Source: Patella vulgata (lineage: Eukaryota > Mollusca > Gastropoda > Patellidae). Taken from it: a stretch of DNA of 64,000 nt. The translations under genes were made by a program, and so were the position numbers. Every line of letters begins with the position of its first letter. Position 1 is the first letter of the stretch. Below are positions 1 to 12,583 of the stretch, piece after piece. The stretch lies in assembly GCF_932274485.2 (NCBI RefSeq), contig NC_065881.2, positions 80,478,702-80,542,701 on the forward strand, given 5' to 3'. The notes beneath the pieces were generated by a model that saw only the letters and a list, made by a program, of their open reading frames with translations, searched no databases and was not told the DNA's origin.

Positions 1-232
1 AAGTAGTTTTCTTTGACTTCCAGTGGGAAATACCAATTTCCGGTGTCAAACTCGGATTGATTTCAGCCAATAATCATTGGTTTTTTATGATCTGAAGTTC
101 ATTCTGGGTGTTTTTTCATCATGCTGATCCCATCTGTGTTACACTTAAAGCGAATGGAAGTAGTTTCTTTTTTTTTATCGACTTCCAGTTGGAAATACCA
201 ATTTCCGATGTCAAACTCAGATCGATTTCAGC
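1..232. repeat. Imperfect direct repeat, about 165-bp period
   Basis: A block at 1-60 (agtagtttt...gatttcagc) recurs at about 164-232 with a handful of substitutions and a longer T run. The left unit may continue outside the window. No coding potential is seen. Confidence 0.6.
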
Positions 233-461
233 TTAGAGAAATCTATCACGCAGTACCACATTTTGTGGCTTCTGAAGCATGGTAATCGTTTCATGCAGTC
301 ACTTTTGGGTCATTGGAATGTTCTGTCATGACAAGTAAACAAGTTTGATATCAAAAACAAAAAGATATCATAACAGGCCAGAAACGAAAACAACGAAATT
401 CCTATCTTGGAAATCAATACAACGCAGTCTACTACATCAGCGATGCATCATCCTCTTCCCC

Positions 462-594
462 TTGCACGTAGAGGTCTTTAGCAGTGTGTGGGGGGGGTGG
501 GGGCTGAGAAAACCCACGAGGTTGGACAGGCGATCCTACTCCTTGTCCCGTAGAACCGTGGAATCGAAACCACGCCAGATGACCCAGTGACAGG
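462..594 (-). mobile_element. SINE family A, truncated
   Basis: This matches the middle of the tRNA-derived SINE that is complete at 44941-45213, in reverse orientation. Shared landmarks are 'cacgaggttggacaggcgat' and 'gaatcgaaaccacgcca'. The tail and the tRNA-like head are missing or degraded. A G run has expanded at 489-505. Confidence 0.75.
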
Positions 595-1424
595 GGTAAA
601 GGATTTTTAACATGGTAATTACCGAGTAAGGGTTATTAACTAGTTATGAGGCCCTTTAAAGGGCCCATTGTATAAACTGGGTGACGCTGTGAAGGAAAAG
701 TTAGTGAGGAATTAAATAACATATATGCATTTATAAATACAATTATAACAATACATAATATGAGCTGACTAAATAAACAAAAATAATCTAAAACATAATG
801 GACAGGTTTGGGAGAATAAACAATTATATGATAAATAATTATTAAATCATTTTATTATTGATTATATTATTCAATATTATTATATCATTTTATTATTGAT
901 TATATTATTCAATATTATTATATCATTTTATTATTGATTATATTATTATTAAATCGATTGTTGTGTAGATAAGTCGGATCGGGGTATTAAAGATACATTC
1001 CCGGGTACAAACTATGTGATTTGATGATATATTTGGACTAAAAACATTCAAAGTAACCAATCTATCAAAAATTTTCTTCAATTCCCTCAAAGAACTGTGT
1101 ATTCGCCGGGGATACTTATAGTCATCAGTAAGCTGTTATTAGACGCAATGTCTGTCAACTTAGCTTCATTGTGGGAGGGTCTATTTTTCAAAATGTATTT
1201 ATTATTACTTACTGTACATTTACCATACATATTGAGTCCTAAGTAAATTCTTAATTATTTCTGTCAACTTCGTTTTCCGCCGTTTAATTGCAGAGTCTTT
1301 TGTACGTTGACATCCGTCAATGTTTCCAAAACCGCCTAACCATTTGATCAAGAAATAACAACCGCTCCCTCATTAAAGCTGGCACACAATTAGTCCAGGC
1401 ATTTTAACTCAATTTCGCACCATT
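595..1424. other. AT-rich DNA without a gene
   Basis: No credible coding region is seen. It contains the short minisatellite listed at 843-950. The rest is unassigned. Confidence 0.6.
843..950. repeat. AT-only minisatellite, about 39-bp unit, ~3 copies
   Basis: The unit 'tcattttattattgattata' followed by 'ttattcaatattattata' recurs nearly perfectly three times. Confidence 0.85.
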
Positions 1425-2150
1425 TCGGGCAGTTGCTGCAATAGAAATGACGACCACGTTTTATGGTCGATCTAGATGTATATTATCACCAAAAAAAAGT
1501 CCCAGTCCGAAATCCGTGCCCAAATGGGTCAAATTGGCCAAAATCCAAAATGGCCGCCGGTTTTGACTGGAAAATGCCAGTTGTTATCCATTCCCATACA
1601 CATTTTGGTGATTGGTTATACCGCGGAGTCAATATTGGGAAATAATTCCAGATGGCGGCCAGTTTTGGCGGAAAAATTCGAATTTTGGTGTCAAAATATA
1701 TGTTTTGGAGGCAGCTGATCTCATTTTCGACACATATTTTTCATTTTGGTAGCTAACTGATTCCCCTGGGTCAAAATAATGGGAAATCCCATTGGAGATT
1801 TGGGGATTACGAGTGGTCGAGTTCGCCCCAGATCTAATACGATGGCATTCATCAAGCATCAACTAAATTTCATTTAGACGCTCTGGTCGACCACTGCCCA
1901 CTACGGAAGCAGCGTAGCAGGCATGACGAAAGGGGTCACACTCAGCCCACTGTGGACGCAGTGTCGTGGGCGTGTCCGATTTCGATCACCAACCTCGAAA
2001 ATTGAGCCAAGATGGCCAAACCTATTGAAGCACGTGGCGAATTTTTTTTCAGAAACTGATTCAAATGTTGAGACACAGATGGATACAATATCGCTTGTTT
2101 GTCAGATATGCAGTGAACTACCCATTGTCATTCCCAAAATGACGGAAAGA
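1425..2150 (+). repeat. Left arm of a ~720-bp imperfect inverted repeat
   Basis: The arm starts at 'cgggcagttgctgcaataga' and is matched in reverse by 3440-4154. Shared landmarks in order are the 'ttatggtcgatctaga' block, 'aagtcccagtccgaaatccg', 'caactaaatttcattt', and a short peptide (QMDT...VCQICSE) near the inner end. The arms differ by many substitutions and small indels, so the element is old. The inner peptide resembles the start of a Cys-pair zinc module, but nothing complete can be read. Confidence 0.75.
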
Positions 2151-3439
2151 TAACAGGTATTGGGGGCCGACAATAATAAGCCGATTAAGATTCCTGGCTT
2201 ACGTTCAATAATGAGCGGAGATACCAATTTGAATGGCAGAATATTTAGGACAGAATAAAACTTGGTGTAAAGCCATGACTAAGTTCAACAATAAGCCAAG
2301 GGCGTGCTAGGGCCTCCGAGGGTAGGCAGACCCAAAGTTAGGGCACTTTAGGAGGGGGGGGGGTAGGATCGGGGAAGTTTTGAGTTCTGTGGCACATGGT
2401 AGAAGCGATTTGACGTATATACCATGGCATACCATACATTGACACTTGGTTAAGGGATTAACATGATCCGAACATGAAAATAGTTAGCTGCAGTCAAGAA
2501 CTAAACGACCTGTGAGTAAAGAAAAACAAGCATCGAAAAGGACTGGTATTCCTTATAAAGGATACCTGCCAAGTTTCATTCGATTCTGTTCCCTAATGAG
2601 GGTAGGGGTAGGGAGGTAGACTGACAATCCCAAGAACGAGACGACGATCAAAATACACTTTAAGCCAGGCCAAGGAAGTTACTGGTGACAGATTAAATGT
2701 CATTCGTTATGACGGTTTGCGTATTTGCCCTGAGTATGCTAACCGGCAATAATGGTCCCCGTCGCCCGTGTTGCAATTTTCCTAAATTCATTTAGATAAA
2801 TAAATAAAACTAAGACAAATTAGTTGATTCTGAATATTATGGAAATATTAATCGGTCTGTAAAATCTATTCTGAAAGTCATCCGTGGAAATCATGGTCTG
2901 ATTGAGCTTGTATGGGGCCCTTACATCATCAATGAAAAACGGACATTGTAGTATCTCTGGAGTTAGTTGAAACAAGGAAAGGGCAGCAGAAAAAGAGGCA
3001 CATTTTCGGTTCGGAAGAGAAGGCACATAGCCACCCCCGCTCCTTCCCATATACCTTGTTAGGCAATCTCATCGGTTACATAGAAGGAAGAACAATTTCT
3101 GTGCTAGATGTTTTATAGATAAGTTAGATGTGCAAGTAATTAATGAGTGTCATCTATTTAGGGACACCAGCCTTAATGCTGATTTATTAAATACAACTAG
3201 ATTAATTTCAAGTCGTCATTTGTCCTGTCTTTTCTTGTCCAAAAAATAGGCATTGCGAGTTCTACTGTTTACTGTTGTAACAGCGGTCACCGATTATATA
3301 TGTTGTAATGGGCCGTCTGCTAGTCTTTCCTACAGACCATGTGAAAGACAACGGTCCGCAAAAATGAATTCTGGCACCGCGGACCCTTTAGACCTTGATA
3401 CAGGCTCATCCACTTCATTAACCTTAAAACATTGACCAA
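2151..3439. other. Spacer between the inverted arms
   Basis: About 1.3 kb of unique-looking sequence with a G run at 2354-2364 and no convincing coding region. If the arms are the ends of one element, this is its interior. Confidence 0.5.
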
Positions 3440-4154
3440 TAACTATGGGTTGTTCATTATTAAATGGTTCACTGCATATCTGACAAACAGGTGATACTGT
3501 ATCCATCTGTGTCTGATCATCTGAATCATTTTGTGCCACGTTCTTCAAAAGGCACGACCAGCTTCGCAGTAACCCGAGAGTGACCCCAGTCGACATACCC
3601 CTATGCCGCTACCGCAGTGAACTGGAAGACACTCCAAATGAAATTTAGGTGATACTAGATGAAAGTCATTGTATTAGGTCTAGGGTAGGAGTATCATTAA
3701 TCTCCAATCCCTAATCGGAAATCTAAATCCCAAATTAGAATTTCTCCTATATTGACTCAGGGAATCACTTAATCACTAAAATATGTACAAAAATAGATTC
3801 AGCTTCCTCGAAAACATATATTTTGACACCAAACTTGATCCTTATGTAAAATTCGAATTTTCCCGCCAAAACTGACCACCATCTTGAATATTGACCCAGC
3901 GGTAACACTTATCACACAAATGTGTATGGAAATGGATTCAGTTACCCCGAAAACGTATATTTTGATACCAAACTCGATCATATTGTGATAATTGGGTGGA
4001 AATTGGAATTTACAAGCCAAAAGCGGTGGCCATATTGGATTTTGGCCAATTTGACCCATTTGGGCACGGATTTCGGACTGGGACTTTTTTTGGTCATAAT
4101 ATACGTCTAAACCGACCATAAACCGTGATCGGCAATTCTATTGCAGCAACTGTC
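3440..4154 (-). repeat. Right arm of the ~720-bp inverted repeat
   Basis: Reverse-complement partner of 1425-2150, ending with 'attctattgcagcaactgtc'. On the minus strand it encodes a peptide (QTQMDT, VCQICSEPF) clearly homologous to the one in the left arm. The pair may be the ends of a foldback-type transposon, or two inverted copies of one dispersed repeat. Confidence 0.75.
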
Positions 4155-4662
4155 CGCACTTTTGCTATCTTGCTTGGACTAAATACGCTAGCAGATAACA
4201 GTCGGGTTGCCAGTTAGTGATACCTTGACAATTGTGCCCAGTGCTTGTCCCATGGGCGTTTTTGGGGTAATCCAGTATTTTTCTGGTAAGATTGGGTGTC
4301 TATACTTTCCATATATACCAAATTTGACATACTTTTATTGGAAATAACCACCCGATAAATACTTTTCTGTGAAAGTATCGTTAAGGGGATTTTGAATTTG
4401 TAAACTACAATCGATACTCGGAGATTGTAACACTAAGTCACCGCGGATCCCCACTATAGTTATAACGCTAAACTGAATAATTTACCACATCAATAAGATC
4501 GGCATATCTTTCCCTGCAACAGATCTCCCAAAGAGCTCACCTACCACCGATGTTTTGGCAACTTTTGTCAGAGAGCAAGGCTACTCAGTCTGTGGATTAC
4601 TACAATGCCAGAATAATATCACATATACCTTCGTTGTATGAGTAATATATTTCATTTTTCCG

Positions 4663-5839
4663 TTTGTGTTGGTTTACGAGCGTTTACTCCTGACAACTAT
4701 AACTACGCTTTTCCATTGGCAAGAAAGGGACTCACCTTTACAAATATCACACAATTAAGATTTAAACTAAAAGCCTGCCACGATAGTCATATATTCCTCC
4801 AGGAAGACGAAGTGGTGGATATATTTCGGGATGGGAACTGGGCTTTTGCAATAGGATCATACACAAATTCAAGGAGTGATATTATTCGATCACCACGAGA
4901 TGGTCGTTATAGATATTCCATCCACGAAGAAGTTCTCTTGGACTGTAAGCAGTTTCGGCCATTTTGGATCCGTTGGAAAGGAGGATTGTTAGAGCTAGGA
5001 AAAGGGAGTGAATTTGGTATTAATAGGATATCTCTTCATAATATCACTTCTGTGGAATTCAAATATGTTTTCCTAATGAGTGGATGGGGAAGTACTGCCT
5101 GCTGGGATATAGGTAAGATATACGTAAAATATTGTATCATCGACGCGGAGGGACAATAAAATTCAAAATCAAAATAGTGCAATAGTACGCCCACCCTGCC
5201 CCGACAACTGCCCCTCTATCCCGAATGACAAATTTAGAAAACCCAAATATGGCACAGAAACTGTTTGTCATAGACAATGTAGAACTATTGCACACCAAAG
5301 TTAACATAGATAAACTTTAATCCATTCGATCATGTGCCGATCATGTTGGCACACATAATCGATAATCTACCGGAATAATTTTAGTAAAAGCTAATGATTA
5401 TATCTATTCTGTTATGTGCCCTCTTCGCCAGGACAGAAATATCTAAGACATATTGTTCATAATACATTCCAGTCAGTTGTTAATTTGTCTTTTTAAAACA
5501 TAAAAATCCTCCATTGCAATAACAAAACACATTGTTCATTGATTTCACTGTTTTAATAGTATTTATCATTTTATTCTAGATAGTTCATCTACGGTCTTGA
5601 TTTCCGCTTTGAAGAAGGCGCCGGGAAACAAAAAGCTTCAAGGGTTAAAGGTGAAGAGTTATCATGTCTTGGGTCCATTAGGGTGTGGTAATATATGTGC
5701 GACGCCTACTGAAGATTTACCATGTGGTTGTGTGGAATACAGTTATAATAAGTTAACTAAACAATGTTTAGTTGTTGATGAAAGTGAAACTAGCACCATT
5801 GTAACAGCAACTGATTGGCAAACATGGCAACTGATGTAA
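4663..5839 (+). pseudogene. FAMeT-like/PAN-like secreted protein gene, copy A (probably inactive)
   Basis: Two exons homologous to the complete gene at 36798-32301 are visible. The first (about 4663-5112) encodes a farnesoic-acid-O-methyltransferase-like (Methyltransf_FA) domain with the signature FWIRWKGGLLELGKG and a final CWDI, and ends at a good donor (ATAG|GTAAGA). The second (about 5580-5839) follows an acceptor (TTATTCTAG) and encodes a Cys-rich PAN/apple-like module (CGNIC, PCGCVEYSYN) with a stop at 5837. Both reading frames are open and the splice phase is kept. However, the acceptor before the first exon reads TTTTTCCG where the paralogues have TTTTTCAG, and no signal-peptide exon is seen upstream. 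I infer a decayed or regulatory-orphan copy. The domain is named for an insect enzyme, but in molluscs it occurs in secreted, probably non-enzymatic proteins. Confidence 0.75.
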
Positions 5840-6141
5840 AAAGAAACGGTTCCGATAAACTGTACTATGTTTAGTTTATGGTAGCAGATACGCAGATCGA
5901 TCAATATAACAACTTGCATGAATATCATCTAGTAGTTCACATACTCGGGGGAAAAACAGATAGAAGAATAGTGCACTCAAAGTAATAGATAATGCAATTT
6001 TAATTACTTTAGGTTAAATTATACGAAGTACACCTAAATTCAATGAATTGTAACTTTTTGGTCTACAACGGAAGAAGGGTATTTGAATTTACAGACCAAA
6101 TAAACAGACGTGATTGTGACGTCTTAGCCTTTTTGCGGATA

Positions 6142-6551
6142 TAAAGATGCATTAAATAAGAGCTGAATCTTCCTATTGGAGATCTTTATTTTGACTTCAA
6201 ATGCTATACAAACTATTAGATCTATTTGGACATTTATTCACATGGCATGCCAATAATCAAGCCCCTATATCACCCGATGACCGATATTTAAATGGATTTA
6301 GACACACGCGATAATTAAAATTTTAACGATGAAATGGATACTCGAGACCCAGTCTCGATTGTCAAGTACCTTTGCTACGATTATAACCAATTTGCGATAC
6401 ATTTTTTCAAAACTTCAAACACCGATAACTTTGCTCAGAATAAAGTAATTTGAATGAAATGTTCAATTTGTTCATTTTTAATTATCTAATTTTGACCTAC
6501 CATAGCAAGTAAGGCCAGCTCTTTAGTTAAATCTTACATAATGCATCTTTA
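6142..6551. mobile_element. MITE with 'TAAAGATGCATTA' ends, copy 1
   Basis: The ends are inverted ('taaagatgcattaaataaga' at the left, 'cttacataatgcatcttta' at the right). The interior (gacatttattcacatg, cagaataaagtaatttgaatg) is shared with 7309-7669. It is non-coding and about 410 bp long. Confidence 0.7.
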
Positions 6552-6672
6552 AGATCAACGCATGTCATGGATTAAACATTGGGGAGAATCACCACTATCT
6601 AGATCATCGCATGTCATGGATTCAACATTGATGCAATGTGGAGAGAGGTTCACCACTAGTCTAAAACGTAAA

Positions 6673-6938
6673 ATGAAATGAAATGAAATGGGGTTTAACG
6701 TCCTACTGTTTTGCTCCGAACTGGGCTAATGAAGACGGGCATACGCCATACAGTGTGCTATGAGGGTAATTTTGCCCGGACAGCGGCACTACGGCCTACT
6801 CTTATATCGAATTCCAACTGTCAAGGGATCTTTTACGTGCACGCCAATGTGTACACGGGACCTCGGTTTTTCGTCTCATCCGAATGACTAGACATTTGTC
6901 CTTGTCAGGCCCTCCGTCCTGCATCACTGACAAGGGGG
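6673..6938 (-). mobile_element. SINE family B, 5'-truncated, with 12-bp target duplication
   Basis: Reverse copy of the SINE that is complete at 43117-43484. It starts with the ATTTC-rich tail ('aaatgaaatgaaatggggtt') and runs to the 'tcactgacaagggggct' block, lacking the tRNA head. The flanks are a perfect 12-bp duplication, 'ctaaaacgtaaa', at 6661-6672 and 6939-6950. Confidence 0.9.
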
Positions 6939-6989
6939 CTAAAACGTAAAGAAACAAGTTAACCCTGGGCTTAAAATTAGAAATTAAAG

Positions 6990-7245
6990 CAAATCAATTT
7001 AAGATCATCAGAATGTTCTGAAATGGACATTCTCAAAATTTACGCATTTTCGCATTTTTTGAAAAGTTTTTGTTTTCGCATAATTGTAAAATGTTTTTTC
7101 GCATAATTGTTAGAATGACGTTTTGCTTAATTTATATACGGCTTTTCGCATAATTTTTAAAAGAATATTTAGCATAATTTTGAAAAAGGGCTTTTGTACA
7201 TTGTTTTTCGGCACGGTTTTTAATGCAATTTGTTAGTACATGTAT
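6990..7245. repeat. Degenerate 'TTTTCGCATAATT' repeats
   Basis: The motif 'ttttcgcataattgt' and variants recur about six times at irregular 30-45 bp spacing. No coding region is seen. Confidence 0.6.
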
Positions 7246-7308
7246 ATAGCCAGAATTATAGGAATGCACAGTGCATCATGTCACGAAATCACTGAGATTT
7301 GACGGACA

Positions 7309-7669
7309 TTAAAGATCCATTATGTTAGAGCTAAATCTGCCTATTACAGGTTTTTTTGACGACATATGTTATATCAATTGTTATTTAGACATTTATTCAC
7401 ATGACAAGCCTATAATCAACTTTCTGGACAATCGGATGGCACAGATGTAAACGGATTAAAATACCATTTATTGATTTAATTTAAAAATGTTGAATCTCGT
7501 TGATAGGTTAATAAACGATCTATGTCAAAACTTCAAACAGTGGTAATGTCGCTTAGAATAAAGTAATTTGAATGAAACTTTGCATATCTGAGTTTGGAAT
7601 TAACCATTTTGGAACTAATATAACAAGAACGGTCAACTCTTTATCTAATCTTTAATATTGCACCTTTAA
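7309..7669. mobile_element. MITE with 'TTAAAGATCCATTATG' ends, copy 2
   Basis: A diverged relative of 6142-6551 in the same orientation, with inverted ends ('ttaaagatccattatgttag' and 'taatattgcacctttaa'). Alignment by eye shows the same landmarks with frequent substitutions. Confidence 0.65.
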
Positions 7670-10072
7670 TTGTCCAATATTTAACCAACAATTACTCTTT
7701 TTTTTATTGTAAAAATTAAGTATTATTGTAAAGATTAAAATTTTCCATGAAACAAATGAAAACTATCTTAGAAATGCTTTCTCAGTCGGCTTCATGTAGA
7801 TAATCGTAAAATATATAATATTAATTCAGATCTCACAATGAGACACGTGAATACAATTTACAAAATAGTTAATACAGTCAATGACAGGATTTTGGACAAT
7901 GCGCTACATTCATACATAGATTATTAAACACCAAAAAATGAAACTAAAGCCTATTGGGAGCTTTTTTGTATATACATTTGTATTATCTTCGTGTCATGCA
8001 TATATATTGATTATATATTTTACTTTTTTTTCTATTATAATTATGTTCTGTATATTCCTTATCTGTTGTGCATTTATCATCATATATATTCGATGTACCT
8101 ATGTTGACTACAGCAAGTGATTTGCTTTGCCTTTTATTAAAGTAAAGTTTAAGAGATTGTATCCCCCTGCTCTGGAATTGTTATGTTTTGCAGATAGGAA
8201 AGCATTTCCCTCGTAAATTACATAAACTAATAACAGTACTTGGCAAAATAAATAACAATACTTTTTCATCAGGGAAATGAAATTATAAAAATATACGAAA
8301 ACATAAAGTATATAATAATATATAAATGGTTTTAAACATCCATAAAATATCTCATTGTGCAAAAGGTAAGGTATCCAATACGACCACAAAACTGTTGATG
8401 GCAGACAGCAATTTCCCTCACCCTCGTTCCAAATAATGCTGGACTTGTTATTCTACCTCCGGAAATACCCTAGAAAAAAAAAGTGTAGTATCATGATCTA
8501 AGCCAAAATTATGAAGCCGAGATTGGCGTTCAAAATATGTCTTAAAGTGACTGACATGTGAACTTCCCTGTATTAAAAAGGACATATTTTAAAAGTTGCT
8601 TTATTGCTGATGAGCAAGCTTGATTGTGAGATCTTGAAAATAAAAGAGAAGGAAGTCTATATAATGTTTAATATAACAAAAACATGATTATATAAGAATA
8701 GGTTACAGAGTTTGACAGAACGTGTCAGATATGACATAAGTGAGATATACAATAATGAAAGGGGGCGGGGGGAGGGTAGTATACTCGCTTGACTGCAAGA
8801 GGCACTATTTGATATAAGGCGCGTCAAATGAAATTCGATCGTTTGTCTGTTACCGCTCGTTAATTCAGTCTGTTATACAACTCGTGTTTGTCATGTTTGA
8901 CGTCACTTCCCGTTTCTTCACGTGCTTGTTTCTCAGCTATCGTAGCAATGATCTCTGTGTTAAAATTATATTTGGGATGTATTTAACGAGCTTTATCACA
9001 TATTTTATAATGACTGACACGAATATTGTCCTTTAATTGCCCGTATTGTTCAATTTAATCCTTTAGTGCTGGTTGAATAGTGAGAAACAATAGACCGACT
9101 CTAAATTATTATCTTAGGTGACGTACTTAATTTATGAAACAATGGGTATAGATAGGTGACAGATCTGACCAGACACTACCGTGAGTAACTGTCAGTCTGG
9201 TTGATTGACACCCCTCTACAATATTTACCAGTGTAAAGTGAATCAACCGTTGTAAACAAATATGGCGGGATATGTCATTTAACTAGGCGTCACACCCTAG
9301 TAAAACTAGACGAAGTAATGGTCTTAGACCACTGTGTTAACCACTATTATCCACAACAAAACCTGTAATACTTACGAAGTCTTTCAGCAGACGCAGTTGG
9401 ATTAACACTGTAGGGTGACCCATGCAACAATAATTATCCGCTAAGAAATTCGGTCTTACCTGGAGAGTTGTTGACTGTCCAACGACGAATATCTGAATGA
9501 TGACAAAACACCGCCGGGTCCGCTGGGAGCACGTGCGAGTAATTCATCGCAGCAAATATCCACTATATATGGCCATGCACGTGGTATTGTCACAACATCA
9601 GATGGTAGATAAAGACAAGTTAAAATTTATTTCATCACGCGTTTGTCTTGAGAAATTATTTGATCGCAAACTACGTTCAAAATTCTAAAAATTATTGTCG
9701 TTTTTATTTTTCAATTCGCTATTTATCTACAGAGTGTTGTCATTTAGTTTCGGCGATTTCACATCTCCGTAGAACTTGTTTTAGACGGGATAAGAAAAAA
9801 AGCCGTAGTTATCTTTTAATTTTTTAAAGGTTCCTAATATCTTCGTGGAATCGCTAAGACGACTGGTGTCAAGTTAGAAAATAAACAAATTGTTTCGTAT
9901 CTTAAATTTGCTACCGGGAATTAATCGAAACGCACAATAGTCTCGGTTGACTATATTTACTGTTCGAGACTATTGGCTTTTAGGGTTAAAGGGAAACAAA
10001 TCTTTTTAATTTGTTTAGGAATTGACCGACTGACTTGTTTTAATTTGTTGTCAACCCATTCAATTAGCAAGC
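7670..10072. other. Intergenic DNA, no gene recognised
   Basis: AT-rich stretch with only short low-complexity open frames. A G run lies at 8761-8774. A possible minus-strand donor context ('ctctccaggtaagaccg', about 9447-9463) was noticed, but no exon can be defended. Confidence 0.5.
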
Positions 10073-12583
10073 ATGACGTCCAACGATGAATTACTATCCA
10101 GCATTGGTTTGGGCGATGACTAAGATCTCAGTACAATAACTAATCTTCACTTCGCAAGAATTACAAATACGCTAGTACTAGGCATTATTAATAAATTTCC
10201 GACCAATACGGAGCACCGGTCTATAATTACTGCTTTACATGACGACTGCGTGACGTTTGATAACAAAGGTATTCAAAGTAGGCTGGCTAGACTGAAGACA
10301 AAGACTAGAAAGCTGGGTAAAAATAAAAATAATTCTAATAACGCTTTAAAATTATATGACGATTATCTCGACAGTCCTTTTTTCCCCGGGTTAGTGGACA
10401 AGACACCATCGGCAGATACCAGCACGGTACATTTAATAAATAGAGAGACACAGACATCTGTCGATGCTGCGACTTTGACCAAATTAAATAGGAAAAATAA
10501 GAATTTATTAAGAAGGGTCAATACGTACAAAAAAAAAATTCCGTTTAAAAAATCGACTAAGGAAGACCTCAAAAGAATTGATTCGCGCGAAGGCTAATAA
10601 TAATAAAGTTTTGGCATATAAAAAAAACTGGTTGTAAGTCCCAACCTCGTGGCGAAGAAGTAATTTTGTATGTCAAAAATCAAAGATACACTCCAGAATG
10701 CCATAATTTGGTCATGCAACTAAAAAACCTCAACGTTTCCGAAAAGAACGTCAACGCGGTTATAACCGCATGTTTGGCTGTCGCGGGACTGAAATCTAAT
10801 CATGCCCCAAAAAGAACTAGAGTTTAAAGAATATCATGTGAGCGCGTGGTGTATCTTTAAAGCATGTTTCGGAAACCTTAAAGTCAGCAAAAAACACCAC
10901 TTTATATAGGGACGACACTACAAAATTTGGCTCCTAATTCGGTACATATGCACTAACCGCTGACTCGACTCATACGCCAATTATTATTGGTCTTCGGAAT
11001 ATGGCTGATAAATCTGCGCAAACTACTCTTGCAACTTTAAATGAAATTTTGGCAGATCTTGATGATATAGCTGGGCCCATTAGTAAATCCGTAATTTTCG
11101 AAATTAGAAATACGATGTCAGACAGAGCCAGCACCGAAAAGCTTTTTAACAATTTATTTACACAGTACAGAGGCAATATTTGTTCTAAATTAGTAGAAAA
11201 CTGGTCTGATTTATCAGATTCAGAGCGAAATATTCACCTAAATATAAATCATTTCTTTTGCGGTCTTCATCTATTAACTGGTTTGGCCGATAAAAGTGCG
11301 TCTGAATTGAAGAAATTTGAGGAAATGTATTTTAAAATGTATTCGGCCCAAACGTTTAAAACCGCTTCTTCATTTTTGCCAAACGAACCTGGGTGTGTTC
11401 GATTGGTTCGGACCATCTGTAAAGCCTTTACAAAGGGTGGGGACGAAAAGTCGGGTTGTTATTTGCCTTTTAAGTTGTATCTTAAGTCCCTTGGGATTTC
11501 AAAATTACCGCTAACGCCATTTCATGATAACCGGTTTAATATTATTTTCCACATTGTCGCAATTGTAAATTATATGGCCAAGCATATAACAAATTTTCTT
11601 GGTGATTTTGGAACTGAAAATAGATTGACCCAAAGCATATTTTTGGATATTAAAATTCCGTTATTTCATATTGAGTGCCAGGCTTTGGGCTTGATAGATA
11701 AATTAATTACAGCTCCACTGTGGCGCATACTAGAAAGCGGCATTAATGCACTTGGCATGAAAACTATTTATCAGGAATTACATGATTTTTTGGAAAACCC
11801 TAATATTGAAAACTTTGTTGAAGGTAAATCACACCCATTTGAATCTCTAATTAAAATTGAAAATGATTCGGTCCTTGCTAACCTGACGAAATTTGATTCT
11901 GATTTAACTTTTAATTCAACCCTGATCCATATTTTGGAAGTCCTCTTTGCTGAGTTTAGAAAGTACATTGCAAAAATTTTACTTGAGTATCGAGATGACT
12001 TTAATCCTTCGTGTTCGAGTTCTGCCATGCCTCACAACAAATTACCGGAAACCGTGTTCAGTCATCTCGATAGATTAATCGCGCCCTCGTCTAATATTTT
12101 TGGCAACGAAGCGTCCATTTTATGTAAAATGAATAAATCTGATGAATGGCTAAAAAATCTTTCACCTGATAAACGTAATTTGGTCTTAATGGATGCTCAA
12201 ACGATAACTAAAAATCAACTTTTTAAATTTAGGCAAAGACGGGAAGAAATCGAAAAGAAAAGCTAGCGGTTCTTTTGGCAAAAAAGAATGAATTAGTACA
12301 AAAGGGGAAACGTGAGATTAGGAAAAAAGAGCGCCTAACAACAGAAATTATCGGGGTGGGTCTTTGGAAAAGTAAAGAGGGTATGGAAAATGGGCTTTTA
12401 CAACTAACAGATAGGCAAATAAAAGAGGCACTGAAGGCACAGCTCCGGTTTCGTAGGTATGTTTTAAATCAGCAAGTTTCCAATAAGTCTATATTTTATT
12501 TTTCTGTCGCCGGTAAGGAACACTCGATTTCAGTTTTAAAAGAAAATTTACAAAAATTAATTGACCTGGCTGATCCTACCTAA
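10073..12583 (+). pseudogene. Transposase-like multicopy gene of unassigned family, degenerate
   Basis: Three open blocks follow one another on the plus strand. They look like one protein of about 800 residues, broken by a few stops and frameshifts. The first block (ATG at 10073, main frame 10250-10597) is basic with a coiled-coil-like ETQTSVDAATLTKLNRK segment. A middle block just before 11001 reads TLYRDDTTKFGS. The long block (11001-12266, 421 codons) contains KSVIFEIRNTMSDRASTEKL, HFFCGLHLLTGLADKS and RQRREEIEKK. The last (12275-12583) contains IIGVGLWKSKEGMENGL. From memory, the same motif order (TDGTSK, LKNTMSDRHAAEKLFN, NFFCGLHF, RQRREEI, IGLWTS) belongs to a large uncharacterised family repeated in cnidarian, mollusc and fish genomes. 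The D-rich motifs suggest a DDE transposase, but I cannot name the superfamily. No terminal repeats were found. Confidence 0.7.

Noticed and set aside
1923-3596. RING finger from the CQICSE motif
   Set aside because: Only one Cys pair is present, and the remaining zinc ligands are absent in both arms.
7938-8389. Hydrophobic open frames (60 and 93 codons)
   Set aside because: AT-rich DNA gives Ile/Tyr/Phe-rich peptides by chance. There is no splice signal or family motif.
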